From Buxus sempervirens (taxonomy: Eukaryota; Streptophyta; Magnoliopsida; Buxales; Buxaceae), in NCBI GenBank assembly GCA_947561395.2, contig OX387182.1, positions 56,629,283 through 56,693,282 of the forward strand: a DNA stretch of 64,000 nucleotides. The letters run 5' to 3'. The notes beneath the pieces are model-generated. The model had not been told where the DNA came from. It was given only the letters and a program-made list of their open reading frames with translations, and ran no database searches. A program made the translations under genes and the position numbers. Positions 45,707 through 56,865 of the stretch are shown here, piece by piece (position 1 is the first letter of the stretch; each line of letters begins with the position of its first letter).

Positions 45707-46984
45707 TTTGATACCTCTGGATTGCAATCTCAGTTTTGTACTCTTCATGAACATAACCTTTATAAAAGTTGTAGCTCTTGAAATGAGAATGGATTTAATC
45801 ATTACTACAGAAGAAGAATCTTTATGTTCTTTACACTTCCGTTGAAGTTTTTTGTAGGAAATGTGGGAGAGGTGTGTTGGTAGCGAATGTTGGGGAGCTT
45901 CGGGGCAAATGCTAGTTGTTGATCGCTCGTATTGGTGGCTATAACATTCTTGTAAATCCCAGCTAGCTGAAATCAACCAAATAGGAGAGAGTAAGGGAGC
46001 AAAGTGAGAAGAGAGAGTAAAGTGATCTATACTAACATTCTTGGTTTGGTAATTATACTATGTAAAGGGAATTTCCAAGATTCTGGCATGATAATCTATG
46101 GTCAAATTGTTTTTCAGTTTTTATTTTTATTTTATAGATTTGTCATGCTACATAAATATAATTAACCAAACCAAATGAAACGACATGGTTGAGTGTTTTC
46201 TAAGTGAACCCCCCAAAAATATTTCCAAATTAAGATTTTGCTACAGCTCAATCCCCTAGAGAAGGAAGGAGACTTACAGATATTGCGGCCTGACCACTCC
46301 CAGTGCCCACATCCCATGCAAGATCGTGATTTCACATCCCATGCAAGATCGTGATTGGGCGTTTTGGAGGCTATGAAGCGGAAGAGTTCAGGTGGGTAAT
46401 TCGGCGGAGTTTCCGATTATTGCTTCGCCTGTTTTATGAATAGATCTGCCATGTCTCTCTCTCTCTCTCACTCAGCTTGGTTTTGCTTGGTACTTTTAGC
46501 GTTGATCACGGAGGCATTATTGCATCCGGGTCACCCTCAGGAAAGGCGGCTTCACGGGCGGCTTGGTACTTATTTTGACCAAAACAAGTAAAAACTTTGC
46601 CCACCAAGGTGAGCAGTAGGTTGTAACCTGTCCAATTTTGAAACGAGGAAACACCATGGCTTACGTCATGGCTGATGTAAGTTATGAACTTTTTTACCTT
46701 ATTTCATTTATTTTTGGTAAAAATGACGAGAACGAAAGGGAAGAAACATTGAAATAATTTAAATCAAGACTTTTGTAAAGACAAGACTTTTGCTTGTTTA
46801 AATCAAAATGTGTAATATATTAAACAGATGAACTCCCAATAAAGTATAAGAATTAAGAGAACACTTTAATCAGTGATGTACTTTTAGAAAATAAAATCAT
46901 ATGAGCTTAAACCCAAAACGGACAATACGTTGTTGAGTTGGACATTTATATCGATATTACTTAATATTTAACCTCAGCTGGAAG
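45707..46984. other. No gene recognised
   Basis: AT-rich. It holds a 24-bp direct repeat (CACATCCCATGCAAGATCGT at about 46308 and again 25 bp later) and a (CT)n run near 46455. Near 46835-46970 is a decayed relative of the TRIM-like LTR at 47361 (AAAGTATAAGAATTAAGAGA, AAACCCAAAACGGACAA). Confidence 0.6.
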
Positions 46985-47910
46985 AACGTTACTCATGTGT
47001 GTCCCTAATAGCACGTGATTGGTGCCATAGGAGGTCCTCTTGAATCACATAGGAGATATGTGAACTTACTTTCGAGGAAACTGGCCATCAGTAATGATTA
47101 TTTACATATTCAGATCCACAAATATCTTTAATACCATTGGGCTGACGTAGTCCGGAATAAATGGCCCGCGTTAAACCTTGGGCGTGAATCGACTCTCTTG
47201 GGAGTGCGGCTCATGTTTTATCGGCTGTTCTAACGGCTCTTTGTTGCATTAGACCTCCAGGCATCAATCATGGCTTTGAAGAGATTGATTGCCATTTTTG
47301 AACTCACTATAAGACTTCAAATGAAGATTTCTTCATGAACAGACACTAATTATCCTCTTTTGTGATATCCCGATCTCACATCGGAAATGGATGAATGCCC
47401 AGTAAAATAAAAGAATCAAGGAGAACACTTATTAACTTAGCAAGGTACTTTTTGATAGACTTTTAGGTGACTACTGCACGGGAACAAAACCGTGTGAGCT
47501 GAAACCTAAATCTGATTATACTTTGCTGGGTTGGCTTGTTACATCTTCATAAGCAAAGAAGATTGATTCATTGATCTACCGCTCATCTGCATGATAAGAT
47601 TATTCTTTCAAAAGGGAAAATCAAATTACATGCATTTGCCAACTTCAAGTATTATTTTTTATTTATTTATTTACCTCTATAAATACAGATTTCTTGTGGA
47701 AATTAAGCACAAGATAAAAAACTACATTAGATTTTTAATGAAGCCATTTTCATGGAGGGGTGGATTCCTCCTCACTCCATAGGATTCCTCGCACATTGAA
47801 CTAAAGACTGAAGTAATAACCAAGGCAAGACAAGAACCTAAGCAAAGTAAAGCAAACGACTTTATATCTGATAGAAGAATCCATTTTGATCACCTGTAAA
47901 GCATGCACCC
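46985..47910. repeat. DUF247 5' flank unit before gene D
   Basis: Matches 22360-23890 and 34560-35226/38140-38280 over GGTGCCATAGGAGGTC, AATCACATAGGAGATATGTG, ACTTTCGAGGAAACTGG, TTAGACCTCCAGGCATCAAT and the last block ending GCATGCACCCTCAACATC. It carries a TRIM-like solo LTR but no hAT MITE or large LTR. Confidence 0.85.
47361..47543 (+). mobile_element. TRIM-like solo LTR
   Basis: TGTGATATCCC to GCTTGTTACA, 183 bp, flanked by TCTTT (47356-47360) and TCTTC (47544-47548). Same family and same position as the element at 23307-23517; the third paralogous flank (near 35002) is empty. Confidence 0.8.
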
Positions 47911-47985
47911 TCAACATCTTTGCTTTGTTGGGTGATAAAACATAGAATCCCTCTTTATAGGATCGCTGGTCGTTATTATAATTCA

Positions 47986-47991
47986 TATAAA
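47986..47991 (+). promoter_or_regulatory. TATA box of DUF247 gene D
   Basis: TATAAA followed by GTTGGGAATTTTGATCTTTT, conserved with 38339 and 27148, about 165 bp before the ATG at 48152. Confidence 0.55.
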
Positions 47992-48151
47992 GTTGGGAAT
48001 TTTGATCTTTTGTGTCAAGGGATAAGCTATCATATAACACATTTACATGATACAATGCTTGGAATGTGAGCAAACCCAGATCCTCCAGAATAAATTGCAA
48101 GACAACCCAACAGTAATAGCTATCAAACTTCCCTGCTACAGTTGTGAGACA

Positions 48152-49501
48152 ATGGACCAGGCTGACAACCTCCGGATCATCTCTACCACTGAGCTGCATC
48201 GGACTACGATTGAGGAAACCGACAGAAGGAGAACCAGACCGGTCCCCATCGCCGGTGACAACGAATGGGTAATATCTATACTGCGGGATGGAAGGGAGAC
48301 CAGAACTGCAGAAACTCAAAAGCCCAAGATACAACTGGTTCCGAAGATGCTGAGAGATCTCTACCCCAAATCTTTTGATCCCATGATGGTTTCGATCGGT
48401 CCTTACCACCACGGCAAACGTGATCTTCAGCTAGCGGAGAAGCACAAGATCACAACTGCACGAAAATTTGCGTCCGGTGATACCGAGCCCATTGATGCCT
48501 TCTACAACGAAGTTGCAGCAGTGACCAGCCAAGCAAGAGGGTGCTATACTGCAGACTCTACATCTGGCTTCAGCGATGAAGAATTCTCGCATATGATGTT
48601 CCTTGATGGTTGTTTCATTCTGCATCTCATTGATTGCATGATGAACAAGAAGCGCGAAGGCATAAAAATGAAATGTCACCACATTGCATTTGTACTAAGA
48701 GACTTTTTCTTGCTGGAGAACCAAATCCCTTTTGTAGTTCTCCAGGCTCTAATGAGCTTGAAATTTCCAGGAGATCAAGGGATTATCATGGTTAAGAATT
48801 TTATAAAGCAGCAAATTAGAGCCCCAAAGTCCCTCATTAGCGATAAGTCGGGCACTGAACCTCTTCATCTTCTTGAACTTATGAGAACTGAGCTCCTCGG
48901 AAAAAGTCCTACCGATTCTAATGCACAAGAAGGTCGTGAGGGGCCAACATTTCGATCGGTGAAGGAGCTTAAAACCGCTGGTATTAAGTTCAAGAAGAGC
49001 AATACTTCGTGTTTTACTGACATAAGCTTCAAACCAGGCATAATCTCTGGAACGTTGTCACTCCCTCCAGTAACTATTGATGATTCAAGCAAGGCTAAGT
49101 TCTTGAACTTGATAGCCTATGAAGCATGTCCTGATACTCCTGATGACTATGGGATTACCTCTTACATCTGTTTCATGGATAACCTCATTGATCTTGCTAG
49201 TGATGCGAAGGAGCTTAGATCAGAAGGCATAGTTCAAAACTTCCTCGGCAGCGACAAAGACGTGGCCAAGTTGTTCAATGAGATTGCTACTGAATTGGTG
49301 CCAAATCCACGTACCTACGCAACAGTAGGAGATGGTATTGAGAAGATATACAAGAACAAACGCATAAACTGGATGACTGAAATTCTGCACAAACATTTCA
49401 GTACCCCAGGGACAATTATGGCGTTGCTTGCTGGATTCTATGTTCTCATCATAACAACTCTCCAGACCCATTTCACCATCTTCCCTTTAAAGAAGTCATA
49501 G
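48152..49501 (+). CDS. DUF247 family protein (gene D), intact
   Basis: 449 residues from the ATG at 48152, the position shared with genes A, B and C. An in-frame upstream ATG at 48047 would add 35 residues but falls between the TATA box and the conserved start and is not kept in gene A. Features: LVPKMLRDLYPK, MVSIGPYHHGK, SHMMFLDGCFILHLIDCMMN, LRDFFLLENQIPFVVLQAL, FKPGIISGTLSLPPV, KAKFLNLIAYEACPD, ITSYICFMDNLIDLASDAKEL and a C-terminal hydrophobic segment (IMALLAGFYVLIITTLQTHF). Like gene A it is a single continuous frame. The role of the family is unknown except for the grass self-incompatibility members. It is the only copy here with both an undamaged frame and the shared upstream unit. 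Confidence 0.93.
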   Translation: MDQADNLRIISTTELHRTTIEETDRRRTRPVPIAGDNEWVISILRDGRETRTAETQKPKIQLVPKMLRDLYPKSFDPMMVSIGPYHHGKRDLQLAEKHKITTARKFASGDTEPIDAFYNEVAAVTSQARGCYTADSTSGFSDEEFSHMMFLDGCFILHLIDCMMNKKREGIKMKCHHIAFVLRDFFLLENQIPFVVLQALMSLKFPGDQGIIMVKNFIKQQIRAPKSLISDKSGTEPLHLLELMRTELLGKSPTDSNAQEGREGPTFRSVKELKTAGIKFKKSNTSCFTDISFKPGIISGTLSLPPVTIDDSSKAKFLNLIAYEACPDTPDDYGITSYICFMDNLIDLASDAKELRSEGIVQNFLGSDKDVAKLFNEIATELVPNPRTYATVGDGIEKIYKNKRINWMTEILHKHFSTPGTIMALLAGFYVLIITTLQTHFTIFPLKKS

Positions 49502-51063
49502 ATGATGATGGGTTCAAGTTACCATTTATTTTTTTACCCCAAAAGAACCTGGTCATCTGATTGCAACCACATTTCTGAAACCATTTTCCTTCTGTTCTTA
49601 AGAATCTTTTGCTTTCAATTAGAACCGAACTGAACACACAAAATTTGATTGAAGGAATGGATTTTTCTTTTTCCCTTTTTTTTTTCTACACAATAGTGGA
49701 GAAACTCTGAATTGTTTATTTTCAATGAACATGCTGCCTAGTACATGATTTCCCATTATCATGATTTAACTTTCTTGTCAATAGGCATCACTTAGTTCCA
49801 TGCAACAGTGTGACCTCATACATGTTTCATCCATTTATGTCTTCAGAGATCAAAATTCTCAGAAAGACCCACTGTATATATTTTACTCTGATAATCTCTT
49901 TTCAAATTTCCAGCTAGGCTGCAATAAATTCGTAACTTTTCATCCACGTTGCTTGGTTAAGTGGGACTAGGGGAGTGCACCCGCGCATAGCAAAATTGAG
50001 AAAAAAAAAAAGAAAAGAGCATTTTGGATATACAATATTAGGCGGTTAGTAAGTCATACATATGGAGTTAATTTGAAAGAAAAAAAAATGAAGGGCATTT
50101 TGATATGAAATTTCCGTGAGAAAAGAGGGTCTTTGCTTTATTTAATAGTATAGATAGTATAGATGTACCATTTTAGAGCTGTATGAAGCTCTGAATCCAT
50201 GTTTAATATCCCAATTTGTGCTTGCTTATCTGCAAAATAATTCTTATTTGAAGCTCAAAGTCAGAGGAGATCAGGAAGAGTAGGATATCAGAAAAGATTT
50301 AAAAAGTGTCTTGAGATACCTGTATATCTTTAATGGGAAGAATATTACATTCAGAACTAGAGATAGTAGTAAAGATGACTGTATCATAATTGGTTTGGTT
50401 GGTTTATCATGACATGAACAACAGGATAATGCAGTCAGAACGTGGCTAAACCCGGGAAGATTCAGTAAGGGTGGTGCATTCTATATTTAAAGCCCACAAA
50501 ATTTTATGGTTAACCCTTCTGAAACCCAGTGTTTTATACAGGTTTAGATTAACCTGTGTTAATGAACTGTCAGACCAACCCAAGGCCATGAAAACCCAGA
50601 TGGATTCAGGCACATTGGCATGTCAAGTTAGAAATTGAATACAACAGGGATCCAATTAGATGCTTGAATTTATGTTAAAAGATAACAAATAACAACAATG
50701 AAAAAAACAAAGCCACTCTAGAAGAACAAAAAAATAATTCTTCATATCCTTTTTGATTTGGCAGTTGTAGAATTGGACATTGTGATTTTATTGATAATAT
50801 TGGAAGCAATGGTTTTAAATTTTGATTTCAAAGAAAATTTTTACTGTTTCAAAATGAAAAGTTTTGAACAAAAGATATTATTCTTTTTTCTGTTTTCCAA
50901 TTTGCATCCACAAAATATCAAGTTATAGTTAAATAAAAAATTATTTTATTGATTATCCATGCCTGAATTGAAAACTAACTTTTCATTACTAGTTAAATTT
51001 ATTTTATTAATTCTTGTTTTTTATTTATAAATAGTTTTAAGGCATCGTTTCTAGGAGTATTGT
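49502..51063. repeat. 3' flank of gene D and segmental-duplication flank, copy 3
   Basis: 49502-49980 matches 34051-34520. 50185-50700 matches 17130-17650 closely, and 50890-51063 matches 18460-18730. The match ends at GTATTGTG (51063), where the minus-strand copia fragment begins. No gene. Confidence 0.8.
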
Positions 51064-52783
51064 GACAAAACCACTCTTATTGTGGTGCTAAACTTCCAAT
51101 TATCATTTGATTGAATCTTTTAATTTTTTATAGTTCTATAAAGATAATTCATTTTGAATTATCCATTTAACTATTGTATCTCTAGCCAAATGTTGGCTAA
51201 AAGAAAAGTTAGACATAGTCGACCCACTAATAGAAATTTGGGTTTGCCAAGGGTCTGTACCACCATGTTTAGGGAGACACTCAACATTTGCTTCATCCAA
51301 AGCAATTGAGTGCAACCACTACCAGCTGCTATGTACTCAGCTTCAGCTGTGGACAAGGAAATAGAGTTTTGCTTTTTGCTCATCCATGCCACAAGATTGT
51401 TCCCCACATATAAACAACCTCCAGTTGTGCTCTTCCTATCATCTGCATTTCCAGCCCAGTTGGCATCAGAATAGCCTGCTAGAATTGCAGAAGTGTCTCT
51501 AGAGAACCATATACCATGATCAACAGTACCGTTAACATATCGTATGATACGTTTGACGGCAGACAAATGAGACTCTCTAGGATTTGCTTGGAATCTAGCA
51601 CACACTCCTACACTAAAGGCAATATCCGGCCTACTAGCTGTAAGATACAAAAGACTACCTATCATGCTTCTATAAAGAGTGTTGTCTACACTCTTTCCAG
51701 ATAAATCAGAATCAAGTTTCAAGGTAGTGCTCATAGGGGTTCTAGTGTGTTTCTTGCTGTCCAACCCAAATCTCTTCACAAGGTCTTTAGCATACTTAGA
51801 TTGAGATATGAAAATCCCATCTATAGATTGAGAAATCTGGAGACCTAGGAAAAATTTCAATTCTCCAACCATACTCATCTTAAATTCATATTGCATAGCT
51901 TTGGCAAAACTTAAAGCAAGAGAATCAATTGGAGAACCAAAAACAATGTCATCCACATAAATTTGAGCAACAGTGAAACTGCTCTTATCCTTTCTAATGA
52001 ACAAGGTTCTATCAACTCCTCCTTTTGTGAACTTGTGATCTAAGAGATAAGTAGTAAGTCGCTCATACCAAGCTCTAGGAGCTTCTTTCAACCCATACAA
52101 TGCTTTCTTAAGCCTAAACACATGATGTGGGAACTTTGGATCAACAAACCCCTTAGGTTGTTCAACATATACTTCTTCATGAAGTATCCCATTCAGAAAA
52201 GCACTTTTTACATCCATTTGATGCAATTTAAAACCCAAGTGACAAGCTACAGCAAGTAAAATCCTTATTGATTCAAGTCTAGCTACAGGGGCAAAAGTTT
52301 CATCAAAATCAATACCCTCAACTTGGGTATATCCCTGTGCAACCAACCTAGCCTTATTTCTCACTATAGTACCATGTTCATCTGACTTGTTCTTGAAAAT
52401 CCATTTGGTTCCAATAACATTATACTTTTCAGGTCTAGGAACAAGATACCACACATCATTCCTAATGAATTGGTTTAATTCATCATGCATGGCATTAATC
52501 CAACACTCATCAGTAAGTGATTCTTCTACCTTCTTAGGTTCAAAAGTTGAGACATAGGATGCAAATGACATCTGATTTAGGACTTTCCTACGAAGTCTCA
52601 TCCCTTCATTCAAATCACCAATCAACAACTCTTTGGGATGATTCAATTTCACTCTAGAGGAAGGTTCTTTTGTAGGACCTGGAGTTAAAGAAGGACCCTC
52701 TTCAGAAGTTGAAGAAGATGACTCTGGATTTTGACTTTCAATAGACAAGTCATTTTCCCCTACTTCTAGACTAGTCTCCCCCT
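51064..52783 (-). pseudogene. SIRE-like Ty1/copia fragment: reverse transcriptase and RNase H
   Basis: Minus-strand frame open from 52783 down to a stop at 51171. It has a Ser/Pro-rich linker, [72 protein letters not shown], catalytic [23 protein letters not shown], and RNase H pieces [17 protein letters not shown] and [14 protein letters not shown]. The [20 protein letters not shown] signature is typical of the SIRE/Sirevirus lineage as I recall it. RNase H is cut short after LLWMKQML and followed by unrelated or shifted residues, so the 3' end is lost. The 5' side is cut at 52783 by the Tat element. Confidence 0.9.
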
Positions 52784-52889
52784 TGTAGACACCCCAAATT
52801 GCACTACAGAATGAGAAAATAATAAAAACATGTAATTAAAGCTTAAAAGAGGTCAAAAATGAATAAAAATGGACTAAGCAGGCTTAGCC

Positions 52890-52990
52890 CGTATTTCATT
52901 CACGGGCCGGTCGCACCCGAAACCTATCTACGGTCAGGCGCGCCCGTATTGGAATTACGGGCACCATTGGACCATGAATCATTTACGGTC
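52890..52990. repeat. Palindrome cluster in the Tat LTR
   Basis: CCCGTATTTCATTCACGGGC, CTACGGTC and GCCCGTATTGGAATTACGGG, about 200 bp before the TATA box. The arms are shared with 11770-11985. Confidence 0.8.
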
Positions 52991-53373
52991 ACTAAAGACT
53001 CGTGTGAGTTTTATTCTTCTTTCGATTTCTGAGCTTTATCTTTAGTCCAATATCCTTTTAAGTGAGCGAATTAGGTCTTTTATTCGCTGAAGTCACCTTG
53101 GTTGGCTATGGATGGGCATTATCTCCAACTTTCACTCTATCCTGAGGATTAGAATATATCCTTCTGGACCAACCATACCCTTGGGCTTGCCTATAAATAG
53201 AGGTGAGATTCTCATGCAAAGGGCCACGAAATTTTGAATAATCAAGAGCTTCAAGAGAAGGAAAGGAATCCCTACTTCCCTGCTGCTTTGCTTGTTGAAT
53301 CCAGGTAAGTCCTTTTCCCCTTTTATTTCATATTTTCAATTCTAGAAGTAATAGGATCATCTCTATTGCTGTA

Positions 53374-53690
53374 GAATAAGGCCATCTATTTTATTTTGTA
53401 TCCCTAAACTTGTCTCTAAGTACCTCAAGAGTCTCTCTAGCTGTAAAACGTGAAGAGAGAGCTAGGGGAAAGGGGAACAGGTGGATCCCTATAATAGAAC
53501 CCCATATCTGTTTTTCTCATTTTTTTTATAGAATAAGGCCTCTGATTGTGTTTGTGTACCCAAACCTATCTCCAAGTACCTCAAGAGTCTCTCTAGCCGT
53601 AAAACGTGAAGAGAGAGCTAGGGGAAAAGAGAACATGTGGATCCGTAGGGTAGGCCCCTATGTGCTCTAATCTGTGAGATGTAGCTGTTT
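53374..53690. repeat. 157-bp tandem duplication in the Tat LTR
   Basis: GAATAAGGCC starts at 53374 and 53531. Both copies contain TACCTCAAGAGTCTCTCTAG, TAAAACGTGAAGAGAGAGCT and TGTGGATCC-like words. The inner CTCTCTAGC...GCTAGGGG arms can pair. Confidence 0.9.
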
Positions 53691-54605
53691 TTGATATCCT
53701 GATCATGTGTTAATGATTATATTTTATATCTGGATTAATCTTATGAGTTCATGGTGATTATAGCATGAAATCCGCTCTTTTTCAAAAATTTGGATTTTTC
53801 ATCACTTTTGCACCTACAGCACTATTTTCGTGATTTTTGGGATATTAGGCTAAGATCCTGGATTTATCATGATCAATATGATAGATCTGGATCTAGAAGC
53901 CTGAAAGTAAATTCTAGGGTTTCATGATGTGGTTTTTGATTTGTTTTCCACTTTTGAGAGAAGACCCTACGGTCTAAGTTCTCCCATTTTGATGTTTTTT
54001 CATTAATGTGAGTATTTTTGGTTTTTATTTTCTGATTTAATGTGAAATTTGGGCTATATCTATATCCTGGACTATTCAAGTTTAATTTTGAAATATTTTA
54101 TAAAAATCATATTTTTCTAGATTTCTAGAATTTGACTTGAAGCAAGATTTTTGGATTTTTCACTTGATTTTGGTTTATTTGATTTTATCTCAATTTTGTT
54201 TTAATCATGAAACCCTAGGAGTGGTATGATCATATTTGAAAGTTCTGGATCAATCAGACTATTCGTATGAGAAAACCATACATGTTTGTCTTTTTTGTGA
54301 TTTTTCGTGATTTTTATAGCAAGCCTTTTTCCTTTATTTTAACATGAACAATACCTGGCAACCACCTTGTGTGGATGAATAGGGGTGCCTAACACCTTCC
54401 CCTGTTCATAACCTAATCCCCTTACCCATCTCTGGTTGTTTTTTTAGGAGGGATATTTTGCCCTAAAATTTGCCTTTTGTGCTTATTTGATATTTTGGTG
54501 TCCATTCACACCTAGATTGAATGGTGGCAACTCTGTGTTTTTTAATGAATCCCGCGTGATGATCAGGGAAGTCATTAAATTGATTTTTTCCCCATGTCTC
54601 ATAAC

Positions 54606-54623
54606 TGGCGACTCTGCTGGGGA
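54606..54623 (+). other. Primer binding site of the Tat element
   Basis: TGGCGACTCTGCTGGGGA, a sequence seen after 5' LTRs of Tat/Ogre-type elements; as I recall it is attributed to an Arg tRNA. It starts four bases after the proposed LTR end. Its first 11 bases also occur inside the Tat-like solo LTR at 13540-13550. Confidence 0.75.
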
Positions 54624-56121
54624 CTACTTGTGGATTTGAGCCTTTTGGTGTTTGTTCATGTTTTGGATTTGTTTGCTATTTTGTGTTTGTAGCATGTCTT
54701 TGTTTTACTTGTTGTTTGGTGATCTTAAGCGTATGGGGTATGTTTTAAATCTGATTTATTGCTTAAGAGTTCATGGGGGTAGAAACATGCTTAATTCTGA
54801 TTTATATGATTGTTTCTAGAAACATGCGTAGGGGAGGTTTATTTTGATAAACCATGCTTATTCCTTGCTGTATTTTAATATGCATGTTCTAATTTTCAAC
54901 ATGCTTTCTATGATGAATTTTGGATATATAACATGAGCATATGTTGACATGATTTGGATGATTTTTATGAGCATGTTTAGGTGCTATAGGGTTGCTTGTT
55001 TACTTACGTTTACTTGCTTTAATATGCTCCCTATATGCCTTGGTTTGTTTATGCATGGCTACGAAAAGAGTGGCAAGGGTTTGGGACGTTGTGAATGCAC
55101 CCTATTTTTACAATGCACTGTGCACATTTTATTTTTTTTACACAGCCTACCTATAACCTATAGGAAGTTGAACCCGAATGTGTGTAGCTTGGCGCACCGA
55201 GGTCGTTACTTTGGAAAACGAAAGTGAAAACATTCACCTTAGAACTTTGGGCCAATGATGTGATAATAATGTGGATCTGGGATTCTGGTCATCACTAGGC
55301 TTGAGTTCTAAGTTGCCATTAAGCCAAAACCCAAAACCCCTACACTTGAAGGTGGAGATACACGTTTTTGGCTAAAGTAAACAATTACGTGGGAATATGG
55401 GTTTGTAATTGAGGGAAGGCCGTTTGCATGGCTTACAAACCAGGGCATAAGGTGGATGCCGTATTGAAGGTAAATAAGGTAAACAAGGTAACCTTAAATT
55501 TTGCATTATTTTCATGTCATAGGGGTGTCATGGTGCCCATTGGTTTGGGGACAAAATTGGTCCCAAATATGCATGGTTCCTAAGCATGGTGTAGCCTATA
55601 GGAAGAGTTTCTAACTCTGCTTAGAATCTATCCTACCCAAGGTTTGTACAAGAGGCATCAAAAGGGTACCAAGGTATGAGTATGGTGTCTATTTGGAGGG
55701 AACATGTGCCCTCCTAAGCATGTATTTTTGCAAATGTGTCAAAGCCCACTTTGGGACAGTTTAGAGGCCTAGCATGGGTGAACCGTATGTTTGGATGAGC
55801 AATCAAAGTGATCAAACCATGAAAAAATTGAAGAAACATAAAGCAGCTCCGTAGGACCGTAGTTTTAATACGGACTGGGCTCGCCCGTAGTAACTATACG
55901 GTCTAAGCTCGCCCGTATTAATCATACGGTCAAGGCTGGCTCGTAATTTAAATACGGGCAAGGCCGGACCGTGCTGTATATACGGTCTTAGCGGAGGATT
56001 CAATTATAATCAGTTTTTCTCCATTAAATCCTGTTCTTTTAACCTTTAAATGATGAAAGGAAGATGAGTTTGAATACAATGCTTCAGAAAAAAGAGAATG
56101 TAAATAAATAAAAAAACCTGT
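54624..56121. other. Tat untranslated leader
   Basis: No protein-coding frame is supported. It contains a third palindrome cluster at 55855-55985 (GACCGTAGTTTTAATACGG, GCCCGTAGTAACTATACGGT, CCCGTATTAATCATACGGTC, CGTAATTTAAATACGGGC). The element's polyprotein begins only at 57103. Confidence 0.65.
55855..55985. repeat. Palindrome cluster in the Tat leader
   Basis: Five imperfect palindromes with ACCGTA/TACGGT or CCCGTA/TACGGG arms, about 28 bp apart. Same motif class as at 52890 and 11770, but outside the LTR. Confidence 0.8.
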
Positions 56122-56865
56122 TAGGCCTCTGAAAGCCTTTGAATTTCAGATTTTTCAAAAACTCCTTGGGCCTCTGAAAGCCTTTGAATTTCAGACTTTT
56201 CCTCAAAAACTCCTTGGGCCTCTGAAAGCCTTTGAAGTTCAGATTTTTGTCAAAACTCCTTGGGCCTCTGAAAGCCTTTGAATTTCAGACTTTTTTTTTC
56301 AAAATCCCCCTGGGCCTCTGAAAGCCTTTGAATTTCAGACCTTTTTCCTTTGAGCCTCTGAAAGCCTTTGAATTTCAGATCTTTTGGGCCTCTGAAAGCC
56401 TTTGAATTTCAGATTTTTCTCAAAACCCCTTGGGCCTCTGAAAGCCTTTGAATTTCAGACCTTTTTCCTTTGGACCTCTGAAAGCCTTTGAATTTCAGAT
56501 TTTTCTCAAAACCCGTTGGGCCTCTAAAAGCCTTTGAATTTCAGACCTTTTTCCTTCGGGCCTCTGAAAGCCTTTGAATTTCAGATCCTTTGGGCCCCTG
56601 AAAGCCTTTGAATTTCAGGTCTTTGGGCCTCTGAAAGCCTTTAAATTTCAGACTTTTTCTCAAAAACTCCTTGGGCCTCTGAAAGCCTTTGAATTTCAGA
56701 TTTTTTTTTGTCAAAAACCTCTTGGGCCTCTGAAAGCCTTTGAATTTCAGACATTTTCCAAAAATATCCCTGGGCCTCTGAAAGCCTTTGAATTTCAAAC
56801 CTTTTTCAAAAATCCTCCTGGGCCTCTGAAAGCCTTTGAATTTCAGATCATTTTCTCTTTATTGT
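56122..56865. repeat. 17-copy leader repeat CTGAAAGCCTTTGAATTTCAG
   Basis: Seventeen units (counted by eye) of GGGCCTCTGAAAGCCTTTGA and ATTTCAGA plus a variable C/T/A spacer; unit length 33-51 bp. The core has CTGAAA/TTTCAG arms, so each copy can fold. Apparent proteins on both strands (repeats of PLKAFEFQ, or KFKGFQRP) are by-products. Confidence 0.92.

Larger units (their letters stand above)
52784..54601 (+). repeat. 5' LTR of the Tat element
   Basis: TGTAGACACC to ATGTCTCA, about 1818 bp; the end is inferred from the PBS five bases later. It contains a palindrome cluster (52890-52990), TATA box CCTATAAATAGA near 53192, donor-like CCAG/GTAAGT at 53304, a 157-bp tandem duplication (53374-53690), and a GGGGTGCCTAACACCTTCCC block near 54385. 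Confidence 0.8.

Noticed and set aside
48047-48151. Upstream in-frame start that would lengthen DUF247 gene D by 35 residues
   Set aside because: It lies between the TATA box and the start shared by all copies, and is not conserved in gene A.
47801-48412. Minus-strand frame of 203 codons opposite the DUF247 gene D start
   Set aside because: Antisense shadow of the promoter and 5' coding region.
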